A stretch of 64,000 nt of DNA from Microbacterium hydrocarbonoxydans (GTDB taxonomy: Bacteria > Actinomycetota > Actinomycetes > Actinomycetales > Microbacteriaceae), in the NCBI RefSeq assembly GCF_904831005.1, contig NZ_LR882982.1, forward strand, positions 1,116,001 through 1,180,000. Direction: 5' to 3'. The position numbers and the translations under genes are program-made. The notes beneath the pieces were generated by a model that searched no databases, was not told where the DNA came from, and worked only from the letters and a program-made list of their open reading frames with translations. Shown here in pieces: positions 25,501 to 33,229 of this stretch (positions are counted from its first letter, which is position 1; the number at the start of each line of letters is the position of its first letter).

Positions 25501-25833
25501 CCGGAGAGCGAGCAGAAGGTGGCGGATCATGCGCAGCTCGCCGCGTACCAGGTGGCCGTGCAGGAAGGGCTCATCGCTGGCGCGGATCCCGCAGCCCTCG
25601 CCGGAGCACGGCTCGTCCTGGTCGCCAAGACGCTTGCCGGCAGCGACTTCCGTGTCGCGCACCAGCACACGCTCGCGGGTGAGGAGCGCGTGCGCTTCCT
25701 CGGACGGATCGCGGACGCTGCGCGGGGCATGTCGGCGTCGAGCTTCACCGCCCACGTCGAGTCGCACTGCGCCGACACGCAGTGGCGCGTGCATCCGTGC
25801 CGCATCCACACGGTTGCCGCGGTGAGCGCATGA
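22600..25833 (+). CDS. adnA: AdnA-type helicase-nuclease subunit
   Basis: 1077 residues: an N-terminal UvrD/Rep superfamily 1 motor and a C-terminal PD-(D/E)XK nuclease. Walker A is GAPGTGKT at 23-30, motif II reads LIDDAQEL rather than DExQ, and motif III-like LAFGDPDIS follows. The nuclease has VVVVDLKTGKY with Asp960 and Lys962. With AdnB it forms the actinobacterial end-resection machine that replaces RecBCD/AddAB. The ATG at 22600 has TAGCGT 7 bases before it; an in-frame ATG at 22570 is the alternative. The stop overlaps the adnB start as ATGA. Confidence 0.88.
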   Translation: MTEDAPQTAVIGADASASGVIIGAPGTGKTRTLTERVVHLLDTVGMRPEQVLVLTPSRQAATALRDRIGVRIGQATPGPLARSLGSFAFQVVRGAMVRAGAEPPALLTGADQDRLIAELLAGDAEDGHIEWPEALSPAVRASKGFRSELRAFLAECVELGAHPDELRSAGDATWSSVAEFLIEYRAVLDQARAAHRDAADLLAEACTILRTAEPAALGPLADLRVVLIDDAQELTRGGIAVVEALRARGTSVLAFGDPDISSGAFRGASPELFARLATSLGEVRVLDRPHRQTPALTSLTRTVTQAIGASGRVDHRRPPEPLGEHDRDAPSGVSTFVAPSPHEELDRIAGVMRGWHLTDDVPWDRIAVIAHDTRQVTQLEAELAAREIPTRAAGVQRPLGTETIVRDIVGVVRLALTPPEERTPQEWEEALRTPFGGMDAIGLRRLRARLRHIELDLGGATPARELLRQALMSPDHLTLIDAHESRLAARFAATVADVAAAAAEGETIHDLLWRVWDQARAVDGRKLQIAWREMSLQASGAETARALDALVSLFGAAKRFVERTPNEKPDVFVRDILDSEVPEDSLSSPDRPGRVTLLTPATALGTEFDAVVVAGVQDGIWPNVRLRGGMLHTWRLADALLAVRTGTAEDPPETLDRRRAALHDELRLFVRAISRARRRLLITAVDDDDMTPSAFFSFLPQPDPPELHASAEHPLTLRGLVARHRRVLTTSTAVAARDHASAQLAVLAKEGVPGADPGEWYGIAPPTTDAPLHDLAVEAARVSPSRMESFEECELNWAVSALGGDTVMPPSAGIGTIIHEAMEQVPDGELDRLRDVLAEHWPELDFETAWIGRKERRRADLYIDRLHSYLSDVATEGGRLIAGEVEFRFAVEVPEQSGVDPVVRAASTEEEPHPHHAIVHGFIDRVEAYTSAGGEHAKARGQRWTRMADGQGGERVVVVDLKTGKYEPESEQKVADHAQLAAYQVAVQEGLIAGADPAALAGARLVLVAKTLAGSDFRVAHQHTLAGEERVRFLGRIADAARGMSASSFTAHVESHCADTQWRVHPCRIHTVAAVSA

Positions 25834-28800
25834 CCGCGTGGACGGGAGCGGGATACGGCATCTCTGCGCTGGATGTCGCCGCGGCCCTCGGCCTGCCGGC
25901 GCCCACAGAGGCGCAACAGCGAGTGATCGAGTCGCCGCCCGCGCCGGCGCTGGTGGTCGCGGGAGCGGGCAGCGGCAAGACCGAGACCATGGCCGGTCGC
26001 GTGGTCTGGCTCGTCGCGAACGGGCATGTGCGTCGCGATCAGATTCTCGGCCTGACGTTCACACGCAAAGCCGCGGGTGAGCTCGCGGAGCGCATCGGCG
26101 TCCGCCTTGCGCTGATCGACGAATACGGGAGACGCGGCCTGCTGCCGCACCTGCACGAGATCGTGGCGAGCGATGCACTCGATCGCGTGTCCACAGCGGC
26201 GCCCGGTCGTCAGCGCGAGGTCGTCCGATCGCAGGTGCTCGACGAGCTCGCGGTGAGATTTTCAACCGGGGCCGACTCGACTCCCCGGTCGGCCGAGGAC
26301 CTCCTGATCCGCCCGAAGGTGTCGACCTACAACGCGTTCGCCGACGGCATCGTCCGCGAGCACGCGGCGCGCATCGGCCGCGACTCCGACGTCGCGATGC
26401 TCAGCCAGGCGGCGTCCTGGATGCTCGTGCGCGATGTGGTGCTGCGCGCCGATCTCCCTGAACTCGAGGAGATCGAGCGGTCGGTGCCCGGAGTGGTCGA
26501 CGCGGTCCAGCGACTGGCGGGAGACGCCCTCGACCACAGGGTGGATCTCGACCGCGCCGATCGGATGGCGCTGCGACAGGCCGAGGCGTTCGCTCCGTAT
26601 CTCGGCAATGCCGACATCGCGACGGCGGCGGCGAATCTGCGCGCCCTGCCCGCGCTGTCGGTCCTCGTGCGCGACTACATCGCCGAGAAACAGCGTCGCG
26701 GGGTGCTGGACTTCGCCGATCAGGTGAGCGGCGCGTACGACATCGTCGAGACCTCGCCCGATGTGCGCGACGATCTGCGGCAGCAGCACCGGGTCGTGCT
26801 GCTCGACGAGTACCAGGACACCTCTGTGATCCAGACGCAGTTCCTCGCACGTCTCTTCCGAGACTCCGCGGTCATGGCGGTCGGGGATCCCCATCAGTCG
26901 ATCTACGGGTGGCGGGGCGCCAGCGCAGACAACCTGCATGCCTTCGCGCGCACCTTCGCCGAGCAGGAGATCGTCGGGAACTACAGCCTGATGACGAGCT
27001 GGCGCAATGACCGGAGCATCCTCGGCGTCGCGAACCGCATCCTGGGTCCTCTGCGTCGACCGGGGCTGGATGTCCCGCCGCTCCAGGCTCGTCCGGGCGC
27101 GGGTGAGGGGGCGGTCGAGGTGGGCTTCCCCCTCACTGTCGACGACGAGGCCCGCACGGTCGCCGAATGGTTCGCTGAGCGTCGTGCGGCACACCACGAT
27201 CCCGCGAAGCCGCACACCGGGGCGATCCTGTTCCGCTCCAAGCGGCATATGCAGACGTTCGCCGCCGCACTGGCCGCGCAGGGCATCCCGCATCGGATCC
27301 TGGGCCTCGGCGGTCTGCTGGCCACACCCGAGGTCGTCGACGTCGTCTCGACCCTGCGGGTGCTGCACGACCCCACGGCCGGATCCGCGCTCATCAGGCT
27401 TCTCGTCGGTCCTCGGTTCTCCGTGGGAGTGGCCGATATGGCCGCGCTGCAGCAGCTTGCAGCCGAGCTCTCCCGGCGCGACAGCGGGTTGCTGCCGCTC
27501 GATGACGAGCTCCGCAAGCGCATCCGCGCATCGCGTGGGGCCGATGAGGCGCTGTCGATCATCGATGCGGTCGACGTGCTCCGCGGTCTCAGCGACGACT
27601 ATCGCCTTCTGGCGGGCATCACGCCCGAAGGACGGTCTCGCATCCGCGCTGCGGGCGAGATGCTCGAGCGTCTCCGTCGAGCGTCGTCGCTGCCGCTTCC
27701 CGATCTGCTGAGGCTCATCGAGCTCGAGCTGCGCCTGGACATCGAACTCGCCGCGAACGAGACGCGGGGGCCGGCGCGCATCGCCGCCACGCAGCTGCGT
27801 GCGTTCACCGACGAAGTGCGTTCGTTCCTCGCCGCCGACGAGCGGGGGACCATCTCGAGTCTCCTCGCCTGGCTCGAGAAGGCCGAGAGCACGGACGAGC
27901 TGGTGCCTCGCCCCGAGCCGCCCGAGCCCGGCGTGGTGCAGCTGCTGACCATCCACGGATCCAAGGGCTTGGAATGGGACGCGGTCGCGGTGGTACGCAT
28001 GGTCGAGGGCGAACTGCCGTCGCGGCCGACGGACACGTCAGGGTGGTTCGGCTTCGGGGTGCTGCCGTTCGCCCTGCGTGGCGACAGCGCGGCTCTGCCG
28101 ACGTTCAGCTGGATCCCGCCCTCCGATGAGGAACTGGATCCGGCGAAGCGGCTGAAGGCGGGCATCGCCTCGCTCACGAGCAAGAGCAAGACGGCGCCGG
28201 GTGCGATCACCGTCTTCAAGGACGCATACCGCGAGTATCAGCAGCAGGAGGAGAGACGGCTCGCCTACGTCGCCGTCACGAGGGCCCGCAGCCATCTTCT
28301 CCTGACCGGCGCGCACTGGGCGGGCCAGAAGCAGCCGAAGGCGCCGAGCCCTTACCTGCTCGAGTCGATCGATGTGATCGGTGCTCGTGCGATCGACGAG
28401 GTCGACCCCGAGACCAATCCCTATGACGGACCGGGCGCGACGCTCGCATGGCCGATCGATCCCCTCGGCGCTCGCCGGGGCGTCGTCGAGGCGGCTGCCG
28501 CTGCCGTGAGAGCTGCAGCCGAGCGCGATCCGGTGGCGTCCCCCGAGCTGACACGCCTGCTCGCCGAACGGGCCGCACGGCTGCGCGGGACCGACGCGCC
28601 GCCGCCGACCCGTGTGCCCGCGTCCCGCTTCAAGGACTACGTCACAGACTTCGGCGGAACGCTCTCGTCCATCGTGCGCCCCATGCCGGAGCGGCCCTAT
28701 CGGCAGACGCGTCTCGGCACGCTCTTCCACAGCTGGGTGGAGCAGCGCAGCGAGATGGTGGGAGTCGGCACTCGAGTCGACGAGGCGCTCTGGGAAGTCG

Positions 28801-29288
28801 ACGACGACGACCCCTCGTACGAGGCGACGATCGGCGGAGCAGAGGTGTCCACTGCAGACGCCGCCGACCTGTCGACTCTGCAGTCCATCTTCGAGGCCAG
28901 TGAGTGGGGCCCCCTCAAGCCGATAGCGGTGGAGATCGAGATCGATTTCGCGCTCGGTGGGGGAGTGCTGTCGGCCGACGACGCCGATGACGCGCACATC
29001 GTCATCTGCAAGCTTGACGCCGTCTACCGTCGAGACGATCGCGGGGGCCGTATCGAGATCGTCGATTGGAAGACGGGTAAGGCGCCGCGTACCGCCCAGG
29101 AGCGTGAGGAGCGGATGCTGCAGCTCGCGCTCTACCGCCTCGCCTACCACCGGCGCTTCGGCGTACCGCTCGACGAGATCGACGTAGCGCTCTACTACGT
29201 CGCGGATGACCTCGTCATCCGAGGAGACAGGGTCTACTCCGAGCTCGAGCTCTTCCAGCGCTGGAGTGCGGCGCGGGCCGCCCGCTGA
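25830..29288 (+). CDS. adnB: AdnB-type helicase-nuclease subunit
   Basis: 1152 residues with a full set of SF1A helicase motifs: PTEAQQRVIE (Q motif), GAGSGKT at 45-51, LTFTRKAAGEL, motif II LLDEYQDTS, GDPHQSIYGWRGAS, LLTIHGSKGLEWD, and YVAVTRARSHLL. The C-terminal nuclease carries EIVDWKTGKAP with Asp1079 and Lys1081. In mycobacteria AdnB supplies the main translocating motor, which fits its intact motif II beside the altered one in AdnA. The ATG overlaps the adnA stop, giving 1:1 coupling. The last 55 bases overlap the convergent phosphotransferase-like gene. Confidence 0.92.
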   Translation: MTAWTGAGYGISALDVAAALGLPAPTEAQQRVIESPPAPALVVAGAGSGKTETMAGRVVWLVANGHVRRDQILGLTFTRKAAGELAERIGVRLALIDEYGRRGLLPHLHEIVASDALDRVSTAAPGRQREVVRSQVLDELAVRFSTGADSTPRSAEDLLIRPKVSTYNAFADGIVREHAARIGRDSDVAMLSQAASWMLVRDVVLRADLPELEEIERSVPGVVDAVQRLAGDALDHRVDLDRADRMALRQAEAFAPYLGNADIATAAANLRALPALSVLVRDYIAEKQRRGVLDFADQVSGAYDIVETSPDVRDDLRQQHRVVLLDEYQDTSVIQTQFLARLFRDSAVMAVGDPHQSIYGWRGASADNLHAFARTFAEQEIVGNYSLMTSWRNDRSILGVANRILGPLRRPGLDVPPLQARPGAGEGAVEVGFPLTVDDEARTVAEWFAERRAAHHDPAKPHTGAILFRSKRHMQTFAAALAAQGIPHRILGLGGLLATPEVVDVVSTLRVLHDPTAGSALIRLLVGPRFSVGVADMAALQQLAAELSRRDSGLLPLDDELRKRIRASRGADEALSIIDAVDVLRGLSDDYRLLAGITPEGRSRIRAAGEMLERLRRASSLPLPDLLRLIELELRLDIELAANETRGPARIAATQLRAFTDEVRSFLAADERGTISSLLAWLEKAESTDELVPRPEPPEPGVVQLLTIHGSKGLEWDAVAVVRMVEGELPSRPTDTSGWFGFGVLPFALRGDSAALPTFSWIPPSDEELDPAKRLKAGIASLTSKSKTAPGAITVFKDAYREYQQQEERRLAYVAVTRARSHLLLTGAHWAGQKQPKAPSPYLLESIDVIGARAIDEVDPETNPYDGPGATLAWPIDPLGARRGVVEAAAAAVRAAAERDPVASPELTRLLAERAARLRGTDAPPPTRVPASRFKDYVTDFGGTLSSIVRPMPERPYRQTRLGTLFHSWVEQRSEMVGVGTRVDEALWEVDDDDPSYEATIGGAEVSTADAADLSTLQSIFEASEWGPLKPIAVEIEIDFALGGGVLSADDADDAHIVICKLDAVYRRDDRGGRIEIVDWKTGKAPRTAQEREERMLQLALYRLAYHRRFGVPLDEIDVALYYVADDLVIRGDRVYSELELFQRWSAARAAR

Positions 29289-30550
29289 GCCTCATCCTCC
29301 GGCGAACCCGACTCCGAGCGGTCGTCGTCGGCGGTGACGGTGCGCACCTCGGGGCCGGCATCGCCGTGCTCGACGTCGTCGAACGAGTCGCGGACGCCCG
29401 AGAGGTCCTCGGTCTCCAGTGCGCCGGCCTGAGCGCGCCTGGCTGCTTCGGCCGCAGCCGTGTGGTCGTCGGTCAGATCGTCGTCGGAGCCCTGCCAGAG
29501 CTGCTCCGGATTGTAGGCGTCGGTCTGCATCGACGTGTCGACCGCGGCGGCAGCGCTCGCCGGCACGCGGTCGAGGGCGTCCATCGCCGAATCCACGCCG
29601 TCGCGACGTGAAGCGATGACAGAGAGGTCGTCCGAGTGGAGTCCGTCGGCGAGAGCCTCGAGCAGTGCTGCCGCATCGTCGACGATGTCGGTGCGGTGCA
29701 GGGAGTCTCCGTGCACGAGCCAGCGTGCGAATTCGAGCTCGGCGAGCAGGCGCGCCCTGATCTCGAGTGCCGGGTCCGACACGCGATCGATCGAGCGCGC
29801 GTACGCGGCGTGCACATCACCCGCGGCGTCGGGCGCGGTGGAGAGCCAGGAGAGGTCGATGGCGGGGTCGCCCACAGACAGCGAGTGCCATCCCAGGACG
29901 CCTGTCACCTGCGGACCACGATCAGAATCATCCGTGAACACGAACGAGGCGGCCTGTGCGCCGCCCAGGACGACAGTGGACTCGAATCGCCAGAGCTCTT
30001 CGTCGTCGACCGCTTCACGCCAGCGCACGGTCAGTCGCGCAGGCACACGCCCGGTCGCCGCCGCGGTGTCGATCAGTCGGCTCAGCTCGTCGCGACTCTC
30101 CTGCGCCGAACGGGCCAGGAGCCCGGCGCCTCGCACCACCGAGGTGGGCAGCGCATGGACCGCGGCGATGGCCTCTCCCATCGATTCTGCGGCCCCGCGT
30201 CCCGCGGGCACGAGTGCGGCGTCGATCTGGAACCCGGGAACGAGTTCGGTGACGAGCGCCGGTGCGTCGTCGAGGCGCGTCTGGCCGATGTAGTCGGGGA
30301 CTCGGAAAGGAAGCATCGCTCGCACGCCGGCGGTGAGCGCGCGCAGTGCGATGGCTTCGGCAGCCAGCTCCCGCGCGGCCTCGTCATCGTCGGCGACCCG
30401 GATCGCGAGCTCGCGACCGTCGGCGAGCGTGGCGACAGCGGAGTCGAAGCGGCCGTCCGTGTCGGACGACAGGGCGCGGGCGCCCGTGACCTCCGCGCCG
30501 GGCAGTGCGGCCGTCACTGCCGCGGCTAGAGTGAAAGGAGAGCGTCCCAT
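29234..30550 (-). CDS. Phosphotransferase-fold protein, probable pseudokinase
   Basis: 438 residues. Residues 1-330 follow the aminoglycoside/macrolide phosphotransferase fold: an N-lobe with ELAIRVADDDEAARELAAE and LVTELVPGFQ, then a C-lobe with GDPAIDLSWL. The catalytic loop usually HGDxxxxN is replaced by a stretch around ESTVVLGGAQA, and the metal-binding IDW reads LGW, so catalysis looks lost. The last 100 residues are acidic and disordered. The ATG at 30550 has TACCCT 6 bases upstream. Overlaps adnB by 55 bases at the 3' end. It occupies the place of Rv3200c in mycobacteria but is unrelated to it. Confidence 0.75.
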   Translation of the reverse strand: MGRSPFTLAAAVTAALPGAEVTGARALSSDTDGRFDSAVATLADGRELAIRVADDDEAARELAAEAIALRALTAGVRAMLPFRVPDYIGQTRLDDAPALVTELVPGFQIDAALVPAGRGAAESMGEAIAAVHALPTSVVRGAGLLARSAQESRDELSRLIDTAAATGRVPARLTVRWREAVDDEELWRFESTVVLGGAQAASFVFTDDSDRGPQVTGVLGWHSLSVGDPAIDLSWLSTAPDAAGDVHAAYARSIDRVSDPALEIRARLLAELEFARWLVHGDSLHRTDIVDDAAALLEALADGLHSDDLSVIASRRDGVDSAMDALDRVPASAAAAVDTSMQTDAYNPEQLWQGSDDDLTDDHTAAAEAARRAQAGALETEDLSGVRDSFDDVEHGDAGPEVRTVTADDDRSESGSPEDEAQRAARAALQRWKSSSSE

Positions 30551-30556
30551 CCCCCC

Positions 30557-30562
30557 AGGGTA
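30557..30562 (-). promoter_or_regulatory. -10 box of leaderless phosphotransferase-like gene
   Basis: On the minus strand TACCCT is followed by six G and the ATG at 30550. Confidence 0.5.
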
Positions 30563-30614
30563 GGTCGGCTCGGGGGCGGTCCCGCCTCCGCCACGCCCGT
30601 GAGAGAGGGAGTCG

Positions 30615-31511
30615 ATGACCACAATGCGCCCGTCCCTCGACCGTGCTGCCGACCTGAGGCCCGAATCGGGGCTCATCGATCGCCTCCGGGCCGAGTCCTC
30701 GACCCGCGTGATCGGCGTGCGCCAGGGGCGAGTCCGGATCGTCGCTGGAGAGAGCGACGGCGTCTCTCTGCTCACGGTCGAGCCGTCCGAGGTCGTCGAG
30801 GCCACCTGGGCGCTGCTCGGGAGAGACGACGACGGCGCCGCGATCCTGCTCGCGGCGCTGGCCCCCGAGGTCGACGCACTCGACACCGCGCCCGACGAGA
30901 CCTGGCTCGGTCTTCGCGATCTCGGCGCACGACTCGCCGATCACGAGACGGAGCTGCTCATCGAGGCGCTCGCACTCGCCGGCTGGCTGCGCGATGCACC
31001 GTTCTGCCCCTCGTGCGGCGGGGGGACGGAGATTCGCCAGGCCGGGTGGTCGCGGCGCTGCCTCGTCTGCGGCAAGGAGCATTTTCCCCGCACCGACCCC
31101 GCGGTCATCGTCGCGGTCGAGAGCCCTGACGGGGAGCGCCTGCTGCTCGGAGCGAACGCCAACTGGGGCGGCCGGATGTACTCGTGCTTCGCGGGCTTCG
31201 CCGAGGCGGGCGAATCGCTCGAGTCGACGGTCCACCGTGAACTCGAAGAAGAAGCGGGCGTGCATCTCGCGTCGCTCCGCTACGTCTCCTCGCAGCCGTG
31301 GCCGTTCCCGCGGTCGCTGATGCTGGGGTTCCGCGCCGTCGCCCTCGACGAGGACGAGGTCCGGCCCGACGGCGAGGAGATCATCGACGTCAGGTGGTTC
31401 ACGCGCGCCGAGATCTCCACCGCGCTCGACGGCGACGGGCCGGTCGGGCTCCCGGGACCCGCATCGATCGCGCGTGCCCTGATCGTGGCGTGGCTCGAGG
31501 ACGTCGAGTGA
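30615..31511 (+). CDS. nudC: NAD+ diphosphatase (NudC type)
   Basis: Hydrolyses NADH/NAD+ to NMN and AMP and, in the characterised enzymes, removes NAD caps from RNA. At 298 residues it has an N-terminal domain, a zinc ribbon (FCPSCGGGTE then CLVCGKEHFP, near 131-160) and the Nudix domain with GFAEAGESLESTVHRELEEE matching GX5EX7REUXEE. The SQPWPFPRSLMLGF block after it is the NudC signature. The ATG has a GAGGGAG ribosome site. The stop overlaps the uvrD2 start as GTGA, the same pair as in mycobacteria. Confidence 0.93.
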   Translation: MTTMRPSLDRAADLRPESGLIDRLRAESSTRVIGVRQGRVRIVAGESDGVSLLTVEPSEVVEATWALLGRDDDGAAILLAALAPEVDALDTAPDETWLGLRDLGARLADHETELLIEALALAGWLRDAPFCPSCGGGTEIRQAGWSRRCLVCGKEHFPRTDPAVIVAVESPDGERLLLGANANWGGRMYSCFAGFAEAGESLESTVHRELEEEAGVHLASLRYVSSQPWPFPRSLMLGFRAVALDEDEVRPDGEEIIDVRWFTRAEISTALDGDGPVGLPGPASIARALIVAWLEDVE

Positions 31512-33229
31512 GCGCACTCGAGGCCCTCGACGAACGACAGCGCGAGGCGGCGTCGGTGCTGCGCGGACCGGTCGCGGTGCTCGCGGGCGCCGGAACAGGC
31601 AAGACCCGCGTGATCACGCACCGCATCGCGCACGGAGTCGACACCGGGGCGTATTCTCCGTCGCGGGTGATGGCTGTGACCTTCACGGCCAAGGCCGCGG
31701 GCGAGCTCCGTGGGCGGCTCCGAGCGCTCGGAGTCGAAGGCGTCGCCGCCCGCACGTTCCACGCGGCGGCTCTGGCGCAGCTCAATTTCTTCTGGCCGAC
31801 GCTGGCGGGCTCGCCCGCCCCGTCGATCATCGACAACAAGGTCCGGATGCTGGGACAGGCGGCCGACGCGATGCGGATGCGACCGACCACCGCGACGCTG
31901 CGCGACATCGCCTCGGAGATCGAGTGGCGCAAGGTCTCGATGCTGTCGATCGACCAGCACGCTGCGCTCGGTCGCTCTGTGACCGGTATCGATCACGATC
32001 AGCTCATCGAACTGCAGCAACGGTATGAGGCGCTCAAGGACGAGCGTCATCAGCTCGACTTCGAAGACGTGCTGCTCGCCTGCGCGGGCATGCTCGAAGC
32101 TGAACCGCGCGTCGCGGCGTCAGTGCACGAGCAGTATCGCCACTTCACCGTCGACGAGTTCCAGGACGTCTCACCGCTGCAGAACCGTCTACTCGAGCTG
32201 TGGCTCGGCGATCGCCGGGACATCTGCGTCGTCGGTGACGCGAGCCAGACGATCTACTCCTTCGCGGGTGCCGAGCAGCGGTTCCTCCTCGAGTTCGAGC
32301 GCCGCCACCCCGATGCGACCGTCGTACGGCTGGAGACGAATTACCGTTCGCAGGCGCCTATTCTCGAGGCCGCCAACGCTCTCATGCACGACCGACCGGG
32401 AGCCCTCGAGCTGGTGCCCGCCCGTGAGACCTTCAACGCAGAGGCGCCGACCGTGACGGCGTACGACACCGAGCACGATGAGGCGGCCGGCATCGCGGCA
32501 TCCGTGTCCGCTCGCATCGAGGCAGGGGCATCGCCCGCCGACATCGCCGTGCTGTACCGCGCCCACGCCCAATCGGCGGTGCTGCAGCAGGCGCTCGCCG
32601 CCGAGGGCATCGCGACATCGGTGCTGGGCGGCACTCGCTTCTTCGCGATGCCCGAGGTGCGTCAGGCGATCCTCGCGCTGCGGGCGGCCGCGGTCGCGCC
32701 GACCGAACAGGGGTTCCTCCCCGGCGTCCAGCGAGTGCTTCGTGAGCTGGGCCTGACCGACGAACCGCCCGCAGCCGGTGGTGCACAGCGAGACGGGTGG
32801 GAGGCGCGCAGGGCGATCCTGCGTCTTGCCGAGGAGGCGGGCCCCGACGAGACGCTGCGCACATTCAGCGATGCGCTGATGGCCAGGGCCAAAGATCAGC
32901 ATGAGCCCACGATGCGCACAGTCACTCTGTCGACCCTGCACGCGGCGAAGGGCCTCGAATGGCCGCACGTACATCTCGCCGGGTGGGCCGAGGGCTCCTT
33001 GCCGATCTCCTACGCGACGGGCTTCGAGGCGATCGACGAGGAGCGACGCCTCGCGTACGTCGGCGTCACGCGCGCTGCGCGTACGCTCGCAGTGTCGTGG
33101 GCGCGCTCGGCCGGACGAGGAGAGCGGGCTCCATCGCGGTTCCTGGCAGAGATCGGGACGACAGGTCGCGGCACCGGCATTCTTCGTGAAATGTCACCGA
33201 ACGCCACACGCGGTGGCCGTCGGCGCTGA
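31508..33229 (+). CDS. uvrD2: UvrD/Rep-family DNA helicase, short UvrD2 type
   Basis: A superfamily 1A 3'-5' helicase of 573 residues. Motifs: Walker A GAGTGKT at 27-33, AVTFTAKAAGELR, motif II VDEFQDVS, GDASQTIYSFAGA, LETNYRS, STLHAAKGLEW and YVGVTRAARTL. Mycobacterial UvrD2 is near 700 residues with an HRDC domain and a tetracysteine linker; here the protein ends about 50 residues after motif VI, so those are missing. GTG start coupled to nudC. Its last 164 bases lie antisense to the end of the next gene. Confidence 0.9.
   Translation: MSALEALDERQREAASVLRGPVAVLAGAGTGKTRVITHRIAHGVDTGAYSPSRVMAVTFTAKAAGELRGRLRALGVEGVAARTFHAAALAQLNFFWPTLAGSPAPSIIDNKVRMLGQAADAMRMRPTTATLRDIASEIEWRKVSMLSIDQHAALGRSVTGIDHDQLIELQQRYEALKDERHQLDFEDVLLACAGMLEAEPRVAASVHEQYRHFTVDEFQDVSPLQNRLLELWLGDRRDICVVGDASQTIYSFAGAEQRFLLEFERRHPDATVVRLETNYRSQAPILEAANALMHDRPGALELVPARETFNAEAPTVTAYDTEHDEAAGIAASVSARIEAGASPADIAVLYRAHAQSAVLQQALAAEGIATSVLGGTRFFAMPEVRQAILALRAAAVAPTEQGFLPGVQRVLRELGLTDEPPAAGGAQRDGWEARRAILRLAEEAGPDETLRTFSDALMARAKDQHEPTMRTVTLSTLHAAKGLEWPHVHLAGWAEGSLPISYATGFEAIDEERRLAYVGVTRAARTLAVSWARSAGRGERAPSRFLAEIGTTGRGTGILREMSPNATRGGRRR

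Noticed and set aside
23434..25809. Antisense frame of 791 codons opposite adnA
   Set aside because: adnA has all helicase and nuclease motifs; the antisense product has none.
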